Assembly (NCBI RefSeq): GCF_937915125.1
Contig: NZ_CALDMP010000062.1
Coordinates: forward strand, 1-56,750
Source of the DNA: an uncultured Ruminococcus sp.
Lineage (GTDB): Bacteria > Bacillota > Clostridia > Oscillospirales > Ruminococcaceae
Direction of reading: 5' to 3'
Length of the DNA stretch: 56,750 nucleotides
The position numbers and the translations under genes are program-made. The notes under the pieces are model-generated. The model was not told the origin of the DNA, ran no database searches, and worked only from the letters and a program-made list of their open reading frames with translations. Of this stretch, positions 25,921 through 33,619 are shown piece by piece. How positions within the stretch are numbered: position 1 is the stretch's first letter; each line of letters begins with the position of its first letter.

Positions 25921-26724
25921 TTACAGACTGCTCCGGAACACCTTTCCCACCACATTCTGGTGCAGGAAATGTCCGGCATTTTCAATGAACATCTCGGTGC
26001 TGTCGCTGACATAGTAGGTATTTTCACCGGGTGTCTCCCGGTCTGTCAGCAAATTCCGTTCTTCCAGGCAGCGCCGGGCATATTTTGCCGCCTCTGCGCC
26101 GGAGGAAATGAGCTGCACATCCGGTCCCATGAGATCGGCGATGATATCCCGGATCACCGGGTAGTGGGTACAGCCCAGGATCAGGGTATCCACGCCGGCA
26201 CGCCGTACCGGGTCGAGATATTCCTCTGCCACAAGCCGTGTTACCGGATTTTGAAAATCCGTATAGCCGTTTTCCACCAGATGTACAAACAAGGGACATG
26301 CCTGTGCCGTCACCTCAGCATCCGGACGAATCTTCCGGATCGCCTGGACATAACTGCCGCTGCGGACAGTTGCCGGTGTACCAATCACACCGATCTTCCC
26401 GTTTTTCGTCAGACGGCACGCCGTTTCCACTGTCGGGAGCACCACGCCGGTAAAGGGAAGATCGGTCACAAAGGGACGGTCTCCCACAATGGAACTGACC
26501 GTGCCGCATGCTGCAATGATCATTTTCACGGCATGCTTCCGGAGAAACGCCACGTCCTCTTTGGCATAGCGCATGATCGTCTCCTGACTGCGACCGCCAT
26601 AGGGAATGCGTGCTGTGTCACCGAAATAGATGATATTCTCCCGGGGCAGCAACGCATTCAGTTCCTTGACTGCCGTCAGACCGCCCATACCGGAATCAAA
26701 AACGCCAATGGCATCATTTTTCAT
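25921..26724 (-). CDS. murI: Glutamate racemase
   Basis: 267 residues. It makes D-glutamate for peptidoglycan. The N-terminal IGVFDSGMGGLTAVKEL contains the conserved Asp-Ser; the catalytic cysteines are in IIAACGTVSS and LILGCTHYPVI. It is 40 bp downstream of ddl and 22 bp upstream of the DUF1934 gene, probably one ddl-murI-DUF1934-argS unit. Confidence 0.96.
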   Translation of the reverse strand: MKNDAIGVFDSGMGGLTAVKELNALLPRENIIYFGDTARIPYGGRSQETIMRYAKEDVAFLRKHAVKMIIAACGTVSSIVGDRPFVTDLPFTGVVLPTVETACRLTKNGKIGVIGTPATVRSGSYVQAIRKIRPDAEVTAQACPLFVHLVENGYTDFQNPVTRLVAEEYLDPVRRAGVDTLILGCTHYPVIRDIIADLMGPDVQLISSGAEAAKYARRCLEERNLLTDRETPGENTYYVSDSTEMFIENAGHFLHQNVVGKVFRSSL

Positions 26725-26764
26725 GCTGTTTATCCGCTGTCACCTGGGACAGCTTCTCCTTTCA

Positions 26765-27838
26765 TCAATAGGTTCTTGCCGCATTATCCATTGCCTGTTC
26801 AATGAGTTTATCCACCAGATACTCCTGCTTCATGCCCAGATGCTCCATGAGCTTGGGATACATGCTGATGCTGGTAAAGCCCGGCAGTGTATTGACTTCG
26901 TTGAGGATAATAGAGCCATCCTTGGACAGGAAGAAATCCACACGGGACAATCCCTTGCAGCCCAGGAGCGTATATGCCCGCAGTGCTGCCTCTCGGATCC
27001 GCTCAGAATCCTGCTCCGAGATCCGTGCCGGAATGTACAGCTTCGAAGTGCCGTTGACATATTTGTCATCATAGTCGTAGAATTCCGCTGCCGGCTCGAT
27101 CTCGCCCACGTAGGAAGCAAAAGGTGCATCATAGCCGAATACAGCTACTTCCAGTTCTCTGCCCTCGATATACTCCTCAATGATGACCTTTTCATCATGG
27201 GTAAATGCAATCTGGACGGCATCTTTCAGGGATTCCAGATCGGTCGCCTTGTTAACGCCCACAGAGGAGCCAGCATTTGCCGGCTTTACAAATAGTGGGA
27301 ATCCCAGCGTTTCTGCAATGGCAATGCATTTTTCATCCAGTTTGTTCAGGTCACGCTGATGCACACACGCCCACTTTGCCGTCTGGATGCCATTATAATC
27401 GAGCACCGTATGGGTCATGCCCTTATCCATGCAGACTGCACTGCTTAGAACACCGCAGCCCACATAGGGAATGCGTGCCATCTCGAAGATGCCCTGGATT
27501 CTGCCATCCTCGCCGTTTCTGCCGTGAAGCACCGGGAATACCACGTCTACCTTTTTAATGTAGGTTTCTCCGTTTTCTATGGTGACAATACCGCCGTGCA
27601 GTGGGTCGGGAGAAAGGATCGCCGCCGTGCAGTCCGGATTCTGTTCCCAGGCACCTGTGGAAATCTCAGAAACATCTCCGGGGAAATACAGCCAGCGTCC
27701 TTTCTTTGTGATACCGATGCAGAGCACCTCATATTTCTCCTTCGGAATACTGCGGATGACATTTTCTGCTGAGATCAGCGAAACATCATGCTCACTCGAA
27801 ACGCCGCCGAACAGGACAGCTACTCTGATTTTTGCCAT
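26765..27838 (-). CDS. ddl: D-alanine--D-alanine ligase
   Basis: 357 residues with an ATP-grasp fold. It begins VAVLFGGVSSEHDVSL; it has VFPVLHGRNGEDG, FVKPANAGSSVGV, IEEYIEGRELEVAVFG, the omega-loop EFYDYDDKYVNGTS and the Mg-binding LNEVNTLPGFT. The EFYDYDDKY loop is of the ordinary D-Ala-D-Ala type, and nothing suggests a vancomycin-resistance ligase. Confidence 0.95.
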   Translation of the reverse strand: MAKIRVAVLFGGVSSEHDVSLISAENVIRSIPKEKYEVLCIGITKKGRWLYFPGDVSEISTGAWEQNPDCTAAILSPDPLHGGIVTIENGETYIKKVDVVFPVLHGRNGEDGRIQGIFEMARIPYVGCGVLSSAVCMDKGMTHTVLDYNGIQTAKWACVHQRDLNKLDEKCIAIAETLGFPLFVKPANAGSSVGVNKATDLESLKDAVQIAFTHDEKVIIEEYIEGRELEVAVFGYDAPFASYVGEIEPAAEFYDYDDKYVNGTSKLYIPARISEQDSERIREAALRAYTLLGCKGLSRVDFFLSKDGSIILNEVNTLPGFTSISMYPKLMEHLGMKQEYLVDKLIEQAMDNAARTY

Positions 27839-28146
27839 GTGTCAAAACACCCTTTCCAATTGTTTTCCGGTCACTGCGCTTACTGTGCTGCGTCATTGTG
27901 CATGTTGATCCATAACGCATTCATTATAATTATTATATATCAGTTTCACATGCCGTTTTAGAACCAATGCATCTTTTTCTGCACCGATTCCTCTGAATGA
28001 ACCGGTTTTCTCAGGAAGAACAAGTCCTCTCAGATATCATATCCTCTATTTTATCATAATTTACAAAAATCTGCAAGGGTTTTTTGTAAAAAAAGCGGAG
28101 ACGTCCCTGTTTTCTCCCAGACATAGAAAAAAATTTGCAAAAGCCC
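27839..28146. other. Divergent ddl / rpmG intergenic region
   Basis: No gene is seen. AT-rich minus-strand sequence near 27920-27945 has overlapping TATAAT-like boxes that may belong to a ddl promoter, but no good -35. A 10-bp perfect inverted repeat, TTTACAAAAA (28060-28069) and TTTTTGTAAA (28081-28090), lies 57 bp before the rpmG promoter and might be an operator or an AT-rich terminator. Confidence 0.4.
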
Positions 28147-28175
28147 TTGACAATTTCGCCGGGATATGGTATACT
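28147..28175 (+). promoter_or_regulatory. Promoter of the rpmG-secE-nusG-rplKA operon
   Basis: Consensus TTGACA (28147-28152), exactly 17 bp, then TATACT (28170-28175). The predicted start is near 28182. Confidence 0.9.
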
Positions 28176-28181
28176 AGACTC

Positions 28182-28397
28182 ACCTCTTCGTATGGGGCTT
28201 ATTTTTTTGCACAAATGCGGGTCGGATGTCCCGTTTTTTTGTGCAGACATGCCAATCTGGTTCGCATGGTACATGCTGCCACAGCGGAATACGCCCATAC
28301 GGTACTGAGGGAGGCAAACGATTCGGATATCCATTTACAATTAGGATGATCCGGCTTCCGCATACGGAAGAAGTACAACGAGCAGGAGGTGCCGATC
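28182..28397 (+). promoter_or_regulatory. Structured leader upstream of rpmG
   Basis: A 215-nt leader with several hairpins. GCACAAA...TTTGTGC encloses CGGG...CCCG, whose right arm is followed by seven T (around 28208-28245), and CTTCCG-CATA-CGGAAG lies near 28351-28366. The nested arrangement resembles an attenuator: the inner CGGG/CCCG+T7 could terminate, and the outer stem would compete. No known leader family was recognised. Confidence 0.45.
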
Positions 28398-28547
28398 ATG
28401 AGAGTGAAAGTAACACTGGCTTGTACAGAATGCAAGCGCCGCAACTATGTGACCAAGAAGAACAAGCGGAACAATCCGGAACGGATTGAGATGAACAAAC
28501 ACTGCAAGTTCTGCCGGAAGCATACGCTGCACAGAGAGACAAAGTAA
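28398..28547 (+). CDS. rpmG: 50S ribosomal protein L33
   Basis: 49 residues, the usual size of L33. The zinc-ribbon (C+) form is seen: LACTECKRRNY near the N-terminus and KHCKFCRKHT near the C-terminus give two CxxC pairs. AGGAGG lies upstream of the ATG. The stop overlaps the next in-frame ATG as TAATG, the normal rpmG-secE-nusG order. Confidence 0.95.
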   Translation: MRVKVTLACTECKRRNYVTKKNKRNNPERIEMNKHCKFCRKHTLHRETK

Positions 28548-28561
28548 TGGGGGTCCAAGCA

Positions 28562-28882
28562 ATGGCTGATATCGAAAAAAACGCCGGACAGGAAGCTGTC
28601 GAGAAGAAGGCGAAAAAGGCAGCTGCAAAAGCAGACTCCAACAAATCCGGCAGCAAGGGCAAAAAGGAAACCAAGGAAAAGAAAGGCTTCTTTTCCAGAA
28701 TTGCCGGCTGGTTCAAGGATCTGAAGAAGGAATTCAAAAAGGTCGTTTGGCCAGATCGAAAGAAAGTCTTTAACAACACGCTGGTGGTTCTGGCAGTTGT
28801 TATCATCGGTTCTGTTGTAGTCGGTCTCATTGATACCGGTCTGCTGAAACTGATGCAGTTCCTGATGGGACTTTCCAATTAA
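28562..28882 (+). CDS. secE: Preprotein translocase subunit SecE
   Basis: 106 residues from the ATG at 28562 (GGGGG eight bases upstream); an in-frame ATG at 28547 overlapping the rpmG stop is the alternative. A Lys/Ala-rich cytosolic N-terminus (~1-50) is followed by the conserved amphipathic helix FKDLKKEFKKVVWPDRKKV and one transmembrane segment (~78-100). It forms the SecYEG channel clamp. Confidence 0.94.
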   Translation: MADIEKNAGQEAVEKKAKKAAAKADSNKSGSKGKKETKEKKGFFSRIAGWFKDLKKEFKKVVWPDRKKVFNNTLVVLAVVIIGSVVVGLIDTGLLKLMQFLMGLSN

Positions 28883-28911
28883 TTTTGTGACCAGAACAGG
28901 GAGGATTTATT

Positions 28912-29439
28912 ATGTCAGAGGCAGCAAAATGGTATGTCATTCACACTTATTCCGGCTATGAAAACAAAGTAGCCCAGGATATTGAAAAAGTGGTTGAAAA
29001 CCGAAAGCTTCATGACCTCATCCTGGAAGTTCAGGTCCCCACCGAAAAGGTGACTGAGATCACAGACGGCAAGACAAAAGAAGTGGAACGCAAGACGTTC
29101 CCCGGCTATGTTCTGCTGAAAATGATCTATACAGATGATACCTGGCATGTGGTCAAGAATATCCGCGGCGTGACCGGCTTTGTGGGTCCCGGATCAGAGC
29201 CTACTCCCCTTTCTGAAAAAGAAGTGGCTGCACTGGGCGTTGATCTCGGCACAAGCGTACAGGTCAACTACGAGGTCGGCGATACCGTCACCATTTCCGG
29301 CACGGCAATGGACGGCTTCTCCGGCATTGTACAGGCTATCAATCTGGAAGACGGCACTGTTGATGTCATGATCTCAATGTTTGGTCGTGAAACAGCGGCA
29401 ACATTGCAGCTCAATCAGGTGATCCGTCAGGACGACTAA
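28912..29439 (+). CDS. nusG: Transcription termination/antitermination factor NusG
   Basis: 175 residues. The N-terminal NGN domain (~1-115) starts WYVIHTYSGYENKVA and contains FPGYVLLKM and VRGVTGFVG-like IRGVTGFVG. The C-terminal KOW domain (~120-175) has GDTVTISGTAMDGFSG. It couples RNA polymerase to Rho or the ribosome. Confidence 0.97.
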   Translation: MSEAAKWYVIHTYSGYENKVAQDIEKVVENRKLHDLILEVQVPTEKVTEITDGKTKEVERKTFPGYVLLKMIYTDDTWHVVKNIRGVTGFVGPGSEPTPLSEKEVAALGVDLGTSVQVNYEVGDTVTISGTAMDGFSGIVQAINLEDGTVDVMISMFGRETAATLQLNQVIRQDD

Positions 29440-29559
29440 TGCAATACTGCATGAGTTTGCATACATGCAAAAAATCAATTCGGAATCCGGATCTCTTCCG
29501 GTTCCGGTGGGAGAGACAGATTTCGTCTCGCCATTTACCACAATATGGAGGTGTGCAAC

Positions 29560-29985
29560 ATGGCACAGAAGGTAACAGGTTTTATTAAGCTTCAGATTCC
29601 CGCAGGTAAAGCAACACCTGCTCCTCCGGTTGGCCCGGCGCTGGGTCAGCACGGTGTAAACATCATGGCGTTCACAAAGGAATTCAACGAGCGTACCAAG
29701 AACGACATCGGTATGATTATTCCGGTCGTTATCACTGTTTATGCAGACCGTTCATTCACCTTTGTTACCAAGACACCGCCGGCAGCTGTTCTCATCAAGA
29801 AGGCCTGCGGTATCGACACTGCTTCCGGTGAGCCCAACAAGAAGAAAGTGGCTAACATCACCAAGGAACAGATCCAGAAGATCGCAGAGCAGAAGATGCC
29901 GGATCTGAATGCAGGTTCTCTTGAGGCTGCAATGAGCATGATCGCTGGTACTGCCCGTTCGATGGGTATCGTTGTCGTTGACTAA
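29560..29985 (+). CDS. rplK: 50S ribosomal protein L11
   Basis: 141 residues from the ATG at 29560 (GGAGGTG upstream; five extra codons upstream are not homologous). It begins MAQKVTGFIKLQIPAGKAT and has PPVGPALGQHGVNIM, both invariant in L11. The 120-bp gap from nusG contains two small hairpins (29500-29535). Confidence 0.97.
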   Translation: MAQKVTGFIKLQIPAGKATPAPPVGPALGQHGVNIMAFTKEFNERTKNDIGMIIPVVITVYADRSFTFVTKTPPAAVLIKKACGIDTASGEPNKKKVANITKEQIQKIAEQKMPDLNAGSLEAAMSMIAGTARSMGIVVVD

Positions 29986-30077
29986 CGGAAGCCGAACGTC
30001 GGTGGGAGGAAATTTCCGCTAACTGGATCTGCGTGTGAGCGATCCGGTACTACCACTACACTAGGAGGATTATATAA
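29986..30077 (+). promoter_or_regulatory. Candidate L1 autoregulatory site in the rplK-rplA spacer
   Basis: The spacer holds GGTGGGAGGAAA (30001-30012), a CTGGATC/GATCCGG hairpin, then TACCACTAC. The GTGGGAG strand with a downstream ACCAC resembles the 23S rRNA and mRNA sites bound by L1, which represses its own operon in many bacteria. It is assigned by motif resemblance; the fold was not computed. Confidence 0.4.
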
Positions 30078-30773
30078 ATGAAACACGGAAAGAAATATAA
30101 TGACAGCCGGAAGGCTGTAGACAGCACCAAGCAGTACGCTTCGGAAGAGGCTCTGGCTCTGGTTTGCACCAATGCAAAGGCAAAGTTCGACGAGACCGTT
30201 GAGGCACATATCCGTCTGGGCGTTGACTCCCGTCACGCCGACCAGCAGGTTCGTGGTGCAGTTGTACTGCCCAACGGTACTGGTAAGAATGTTCGTGTCT
30301 GCGTTTTCTGCAAGGAAGACAAGTACGAAGCAGCAAAGGCTGCCGGCGCTGATTATGTAGGCGGTCAGGATCTGGTTGACAAGATCACCAAGGAAAACTG
30401 GATGGATTTCGATGTCGTTATCGCTTCTCCGGACATGATGGGTCTGGTTGGCCGTCTCGGTAAGGTGCTTGGTCCCCGCGGACTGATGCCGAACCCGAAG
30501 GCTGGTACCGTTACACCGGATGTTGCTAAGGCTATCACTGATGCTAAGGCTGGTAAAATCGAGTATCGTCTCGACAAGACCAACATCATCCACTGCCCTA
30601 TCGGCAAGGCATCCTTCGGCGCTGAGAAGCTGGTTCAGAACTTCGAAACTCTGATGGAAGCTATTGTCAAGGCAAAGCCGGCTGCTGCAAAGGGTACCTA
30701 CCTGAAGTCCTGCACCGTAACTTCTACGATGGGTGTTGGCGTAAAGGTTGCTACCAGCAAGTATGGTGTCTGA
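30078..30773 (+). CDS. rplA: 50S ribosomal protein L1
   Basis: 231 residues, full length. The L1 signature region is clear: VRGAVVLPNGTGKNVRVCVF, then IASPDMMGLVGRLGKVLGPRG and MPNPKAGTVT. AGGAGG is upstream of the start. It is the last gene before a strong terminator. Confidence 0.97.
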   Translation: MKHGKKYNDSRKAVDSTKQYASEEALALVCTNAKAKFDETVEAHIRLGVDSRHADQQVRGAVVLPNGTGKNVRVCVFCKEDKYEAAKAAGADYVGGQDLVDKITKENWMDFDVVIASPDMMGLVGRLGKVLGPRGLMPNPKAGTVTPDVAKAITDAKAGKIEYRLDKTNIIHCPIGKASFGAEKLVQNFETLMEAIVKAKPAAAKGTYLKSCTVTSTMGVGVKVATSKYGV

Positions 30774-30810
30774 GTTACACGAATTGATACGTTTTTTGAC
30801 GTTCTGAAAG

Positions 30811-30838
30811 GCTCTCGCTCCGGCGGGAGCTTTTTTTG
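30811..30838 (+). terminator. Terminator behind rplA
   Basis: GCTCTCGC (30811-30818) and GCGGGAGC (30823-30830) form an 8-bp stem with a TCCG loop, followed by T7. Confidence 0.9.
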
Positions 30839-30892
30839 TTCCAGGATGTATTCCCTGCTGCAAAAAAATTTTGATTTTTTTGAAAAAAAGGC

Positions 30893-30921
30893 TTGACAAA
30901 CCCGGAAAAGTGTGTTATACT
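30893..30921 (+). promoter_or_regulatory. Promoter of rplJ-rplL
   Basis: Consensus TTGACA (30893-30898), 17 bp, TATACT (30916-30921), giving a separate transcript for the L10/L12 stalk genes. Confidence 0.9.
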
Positions 30922-30949
30922 ATAACACGTTGTCAAACACAATATCGTA

Positions 30950-31055
30950 TTCTAAAGACAGCTGGTGGCATTCGCCGTAAGTCCAGCCGAGGAATGTGCA
31001 ATGATTTTCTGTGAAACACAGCGCACGATTCCAGTCGGATCGTGCTTTTTTATTG
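30950..31055 (+). promoter_or_regulatory. Ribosomal protein L10 leader with attenuator
   Basis: The leader contains AAGACAGCTGGTGGC, then CCGTAAGTCCAGCCGAGGAA, the conserved L10-L12 binding motif of Firmicute rplJ leaders. It ends in a terminator: GCACGAT (31023-31029) with ATCGTGC (31039-31045) and TTTTTT. Excess L10-L12 should stabilise the terminating form and lower rplJL expression. Confidence 0.85.
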
Positions 31056-31097
31056 CGATTTCTGATACGATACATTTTCTATCGGAGGTGAAATCTC

Positions 31098-31610
31098 ATG
31101 GCAAGTGAAAAGATTTTGGAAGGCAAGAAGGCTAAGGTTGCTGCTCTGACTGAACTGCTGCAGAACAGTGTATCTTTCGTTCTGGTTGACTACAAGGGCA
31201 TCACTGTTGAGGATGACACAAAGCTGCGTAAGGAACTGCGTGAAGCTGGTGTAAACTATGTAGTAGAAAAGAACTCTATGCTGCGTTTTGCATTCCAGAA
31301 CATGGGCATCGATGCATTTGACGAAGTGCTTCACGGTACAACCGCTGTTGCACTGTCCAACGATGACCAGACAGCTCCGGCTCGTATTCTGGGCAAGTTC
31401 GCCGAGGATCACGAGGACTTCTTCAACCTGAAGGCAGGTTATGTAGAAGGTGTTGCTTATGACGCTGCCGGCGTTGCAAAGCTGTCGAAGATCCCGTCCA
31501 AGGAAACCCTGCTGGCACAGCTGGTCGGCTCTCTCCAGGGTCCGATGCAGAAGCTGGCTGCTACTCTGCAGGCTGTTGTGGACAGCAAGTCGGAAGAATC
31601 CGCTGCATAA
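31098..31610 (+). CDS. rplJ: 50S ribosomal protein L10
   Basis: 170 residues. The N-terminal rRNA-binding part has FVLVDYKGITVEDDTKLRK and the KNSMLRFA segment. The C-terminal helix (LLAQLVGSLQGPMQKLAATL) is the L12-binding spine. CGGAGGTG precedes the start. Confidence 0.97.
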   Translation: MASEKILEGKKAKVAALTELLQNSVSFVLVDYKGITVEDDTKLRKELREAGVNYVVEKNSMLRFAFQNMGIDAFDEVLHGTTAVALSNDDQTAPARILGKFAEDHEDFFNLKAGYVEGVAYDAAGVAKLSKIPSKETLLAQLVGSLQGPMQKLAATLQAVVDSKSEESAA

Positions 31611-31667
31611 TTTTCGCAGGAATCTTTGTCCTGCAAACTAAAATGATTTAAAAAGGAGATTATTATC

Positions 31668-32042
31668 ATGGCATCTGAAAAGGTTTTGAAGTTCGTTGAA
31701 GATATCAAGGAACTGTCTGTTCTGGAACTGGCTGAGCTGGTTGAAGCAATTCAGGAAGAATTCGGTGTAACTGCTGCTGTTGCAGCTGCTCCGGCTGCTG
31801 GCGGTGCTGCTGGCGGTGCAGAAGCTGAAAAGACTGAGTTCGACGTTGTACTGGCATCCTTCGGTGACGCTAAGATGGCTGTTATCAAGGCTGCTAAGGA
31901 AGCTCTGGGTCTGGGTCTGAAGGAAGCTAAGGCTGTTGTAGAATCTGCTCCGGCTACTCTGAAGGAAGCAGTTCCGAAGGCTGACGCTGAGGCTCTGAAG
32001 GCTAAGCTGGAAGAAGCTGGCGCTACTATCGAGCTGAAGTAA
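31668..32042 (+). CDS. rplL: 50S ribosomal protein L7/L12
   Basis: 124 residues: N-terminal dimerisation helices (~1-35), an Ala/Gly hinge (~38-52) and the factor-binding domain (EFDVVLASFGDAKMAVIKAA, GLGLKEAKAVVE). AAAGGAG is upstream. Codon use is strongly biased, as expected for a highly expressed gene. Confidence 0.98.
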   Translation: MASEKVLKFVEDIKELSVLELAELVEAIQEEFGVTAAVAAAPAAGGAAGGAEAEKTEFDVVLASFGDAKMAVIKAAKEALGLGLKEAKAVVESAPATLKEAVPKADAEALKAKLEEAGATIELK

Positions 32043-32069
32043 GTTTTTTCTTACCCACATACAAAACGG

Positions 32070-32103
32070 GGACATCTCTTTGGAGATGTCCCTTTTCTGT
32101 TTA
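32070..32103 (+). terminator. Terminator behind rplL
   Basis: A 10-bp perfect stem, GGGACATCTC (32070-32079) with GAGATGTCCC (32084-32093), TTTG loop, then TTTTCTGTTT. Confidence 0.9.
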
Positions 32104-32114
32104 TATGCGCTCTG

Positions 32115-32369
32115 TTACCATGTAAAATGCAATACGACCATTAGAATAACCCCGGGTACGCCGAGAATCACAGACTGCACCAGATGCAGAACATTCAGTG
32201 CCGGTGTATAACCGATCAGGCTGCCGCCGTAATGCACCAGCAACAGTGCCAGCAAGCCGCTGCCCGAGCCTATGAGAACAGAACGGATTCGATGTCTGCG
32301 GCGCAGATAATACACCAGCATAATGCCGCCGAGTACGCCCCAGATCATCCAGAAAATTCTCTCATCCAT
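32115..32369 (-). CDS. bofA: BofA-like pro-sigmaK processing inhibitor
   Basis: 84 residues, nearly all hydrophobic, with two to three transmembrane segments and the BofA-type C-terminal block VILGVPGVILMVVLHF. In Bacillus BofA sits in the outer forespore membrane and restrains SpoIVFB until late sporulation. AAGGAG is upstream of the start. It is the last gene of a minus-strand cluster with three uncharacterised genes; the family call rests on the GVPG block and size. Confidence 0.7.
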   Translation of the reverse strand: MDERIFWMIWGVLGGIMLVYYLRRRHRIRSVLIGSGSGLLALLLVHYGGSLIGYTPALNVLHLVQSVILGVPGVILMVVLHFTW

Positions 32370-32383
32370 TGGTTTTCTTCTCC

Positions 32384-32767
32384 TTATGTCAGTAAATATG
32401 CCAGTGCCATCAGAAGCTTCCGATCGCAGCCTTCTTTTCCGCCGTCCTTATAGATCATCGCCATAAGCGCCAGGATCAGCATGGAATCCCCGTCAAATCG
32501 GGACAGGATCTCCATGGGATTCAGCTGGGGCAATCCACTGCGAAAAGGCGTGCCGTTTTTTCTGGGAGGCGGCGGATCATTTCGCTGTCTGCTCTGCTGT
32601 ATGGGTATCGGTTCCGGCTGAGACGGTTCCGGCGGATAATCCGCATAAGGAGACGGCTGTCTGTACCCGGAGGGTATTTCCGGATGCACACGCTGCTGCA
32701 TTTCCTGTGCTCTCCGTGCCGCTTCTCTGCGCATTGTGTTCTGTTCCTGCTGCGAAAATCGTGCCAT
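32384..32767 (-). CDS. Uncharacterised protein, disordered N-terminus and conserved hydrophobic tail
   Basis: 127 residues. Residues ~1-30 are a charged helix (QQEQNTMRREAARRAQEMQQ), ~31-85 are Pro/Gln-rich and probably disordered, and ~86-127 hold the hydrophobic block MEILSRFDGDSMLILALMAM followed by an acidic/lysine turn and LLMALAYLLT. No enzyme motif is visible. AGGGAGGTGA precedes the ATG. It is 14 bp upstream of bofA in the same direction, so a sporulation-related role is possible but unproven. Confidence 0.75.
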   Translation of the reverse strand: MARFSQQEQNTMRREAARRAQEMQQRVHPEIPSGYRQPSPYADYPPEPSQPEPIPIQQSRQRNDPPPPRKNGTPFRSGLPQLNPMEILSRFDGDSMLILALMAMIYKDGGKEGCDRKLLMALAYLLT

Positions 32768-32800
32768 CCACTCACCTCCCTTGCAGCATGGGCGCTATGC

Positions 32801-33187
32801 TCAGAACAGTTCCTGTAACAGTCCGTTTTCTTTCACCGCACTGAACACCGCATACAATTTCAGCATCTTCACCGCCTGATCTACCTTTCTCTGCCGCTGT
32901 TCTTTCAGATGCGGACGCAATGCCAGCAGCAGTTTTGTGTCATCGTCATTGTTCTGCATGGCGCCCATCAGTTCCTGCACCCGCAGCAGCATACTGAAAT
33001 CAAAGCCGCCGTTGTCTCCGTTTTCTCCAGCATCAGACTCAGATGGCTTTTTTTCTTCGGACGGTGCATTTTCATGAGAACTCTCGCTATCCCCATCCTG
33101 CTGAAGCATCTGTGCCAGTTCCTGCAATTGCTGCAAGCTTTCGGGGTCCGAGAGGATCGCTCCCATTTTTCCAAGCATATCGTCCAC
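32801..33187 (-). CDS. Uncharacterised protein with LLLALRPHLKEQRQRKVDQAVKMLKL-type C-terminal helices
   Basis: 128 residues; GTG start with GAGGTGA upstream. An N-terminal helix (~1-30: MLGKMGAILSDPESLQQLQE), an acidic Ser/Glu/Asp-rich linker (~32-60) and a helical C-terminus (~62-128) in which a KLLLALRPHLKEQRQRKVDQ stretch is followed by AVKMLKLYAVFSAV. I recall this C-terminal pattern as widespread in clostridial proteins, but no function is known to me. It is 33 bp upstream of the Pro/Gln-rich gene. Confidence 0.75.
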   Translation of the reverse strand: MDDMLGKMGAILSDPESLQQLQELAQMLQQDGDSESSHENAPSEEKKPSESDAGENGDNGGFDFSMLLRVQELMGAMQNNDDDTKLLLALRPHLKEQRQRKVDQAVKMLKLYAVFSAVKENGLLQELF

Positions 33188-33209
33188 GCTGTCTCACCTC
33201 TTTTATGTA

Positions 33210-33228
33210 GGGCGAAACGGATTCGCCC
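33210..33228. repeat. Short palindrome between two hypothetical genes
   Basis: GGGCGAA (33210-33216) and TTCGCCC (33222-33228) form a 7-bp stem without a T-run. It is likely an mRNA stability or processing hairpin, or the remnant of a REP-like repeat. Confidence 0.4.
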
Positions 33229-33245
33229 ATGTTTATCGCAATGCC

Positions 33246-33494
33246 TTATTTCCCGGAAAGCTTCTGGTATAACACCTTCGCCTGAGGTGAACTGATCAGC
33301 TTCTCCACCATTTTGGGATTTTGCAGCACCTTTTGCAGCATTGCCGAATCCTTCTGGTTCATATTTTTCAGAATTTTATCGTACTTGCCGGACTCCAGCT
33401 CTGCTTTCAGCTGCTGCGGCGGTACGCCCAGTTTCTTGCTTGCTGCTTCCAAAAGCTGATCGACCTGTTTCGGGTCTAATTTCTGTCTGTCCAT
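33246..33494 (-). CDS. Uncharacterised small helical protein
   Basis: 82 residues from the ATG at 33494 (AAAGGAG nine bases upstream). It is all helical and charged: a QVDQLLEAASKKLGVPPQQL helix pair, then KILKNMNQKDSAMLQKVLQN and PKMVEKLISSPQAKVLYQKL. No membrane segment or enzyme motif is seen. It is the first gene of the four-gene cluster ending in the bofA-like gene; no convincing promoter was found in the divergent region. Confidence 0.75.
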   Translation of the reverse strand: MDRQKLDPKQVDQLLEAASKKLGVPPQQLKAELESGKYDKILKNMNQKDSAMLQKVLQNPKMVEKLISSPQAKVLYQKLSGK

Positions 33495-33555
33495 ATGAGG
33501 CAGCTCCTTTCCGTATGTCCGTTCGGTGTTGACGTGCATTTTTCTGAAAAAGATA

Positions 33556-33584
33556 TTGTCATACCGCCGGATTTGTGGTATAAT
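33556..33584 (+). promoter_or_regulatory. Promoter of the YfcE-like phosphodiesterase gene
   Basis: TTGTCA (33556-33561), 17 bp ending TTTGTGG, then TATAAT (33579-33584). The TGTGG before the -10 recurs in other promoters of this window. Confidence 0.85.
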
Positions 33585-33619
33585 AAAAAGAAAGAAAAAT
33601 TTTCCCCTGGGAGGTTCCT

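Noticed and set aside
28182..28397. tRNA-Trp or other tRNA before rpmG, common in this operon
   Set aside because: No cloverleaf, GTTCGA-type T-loop or CCA end was found; none was seen elsewhere in the window either.
33495..33540. Sporulation sigma factor promoter (AC-16-CATACGGA) ahead of the 82-residue gene
   Set aside because: The would-be -10 lies so close to the Shine-Dalgarno that the transcript would lose it.
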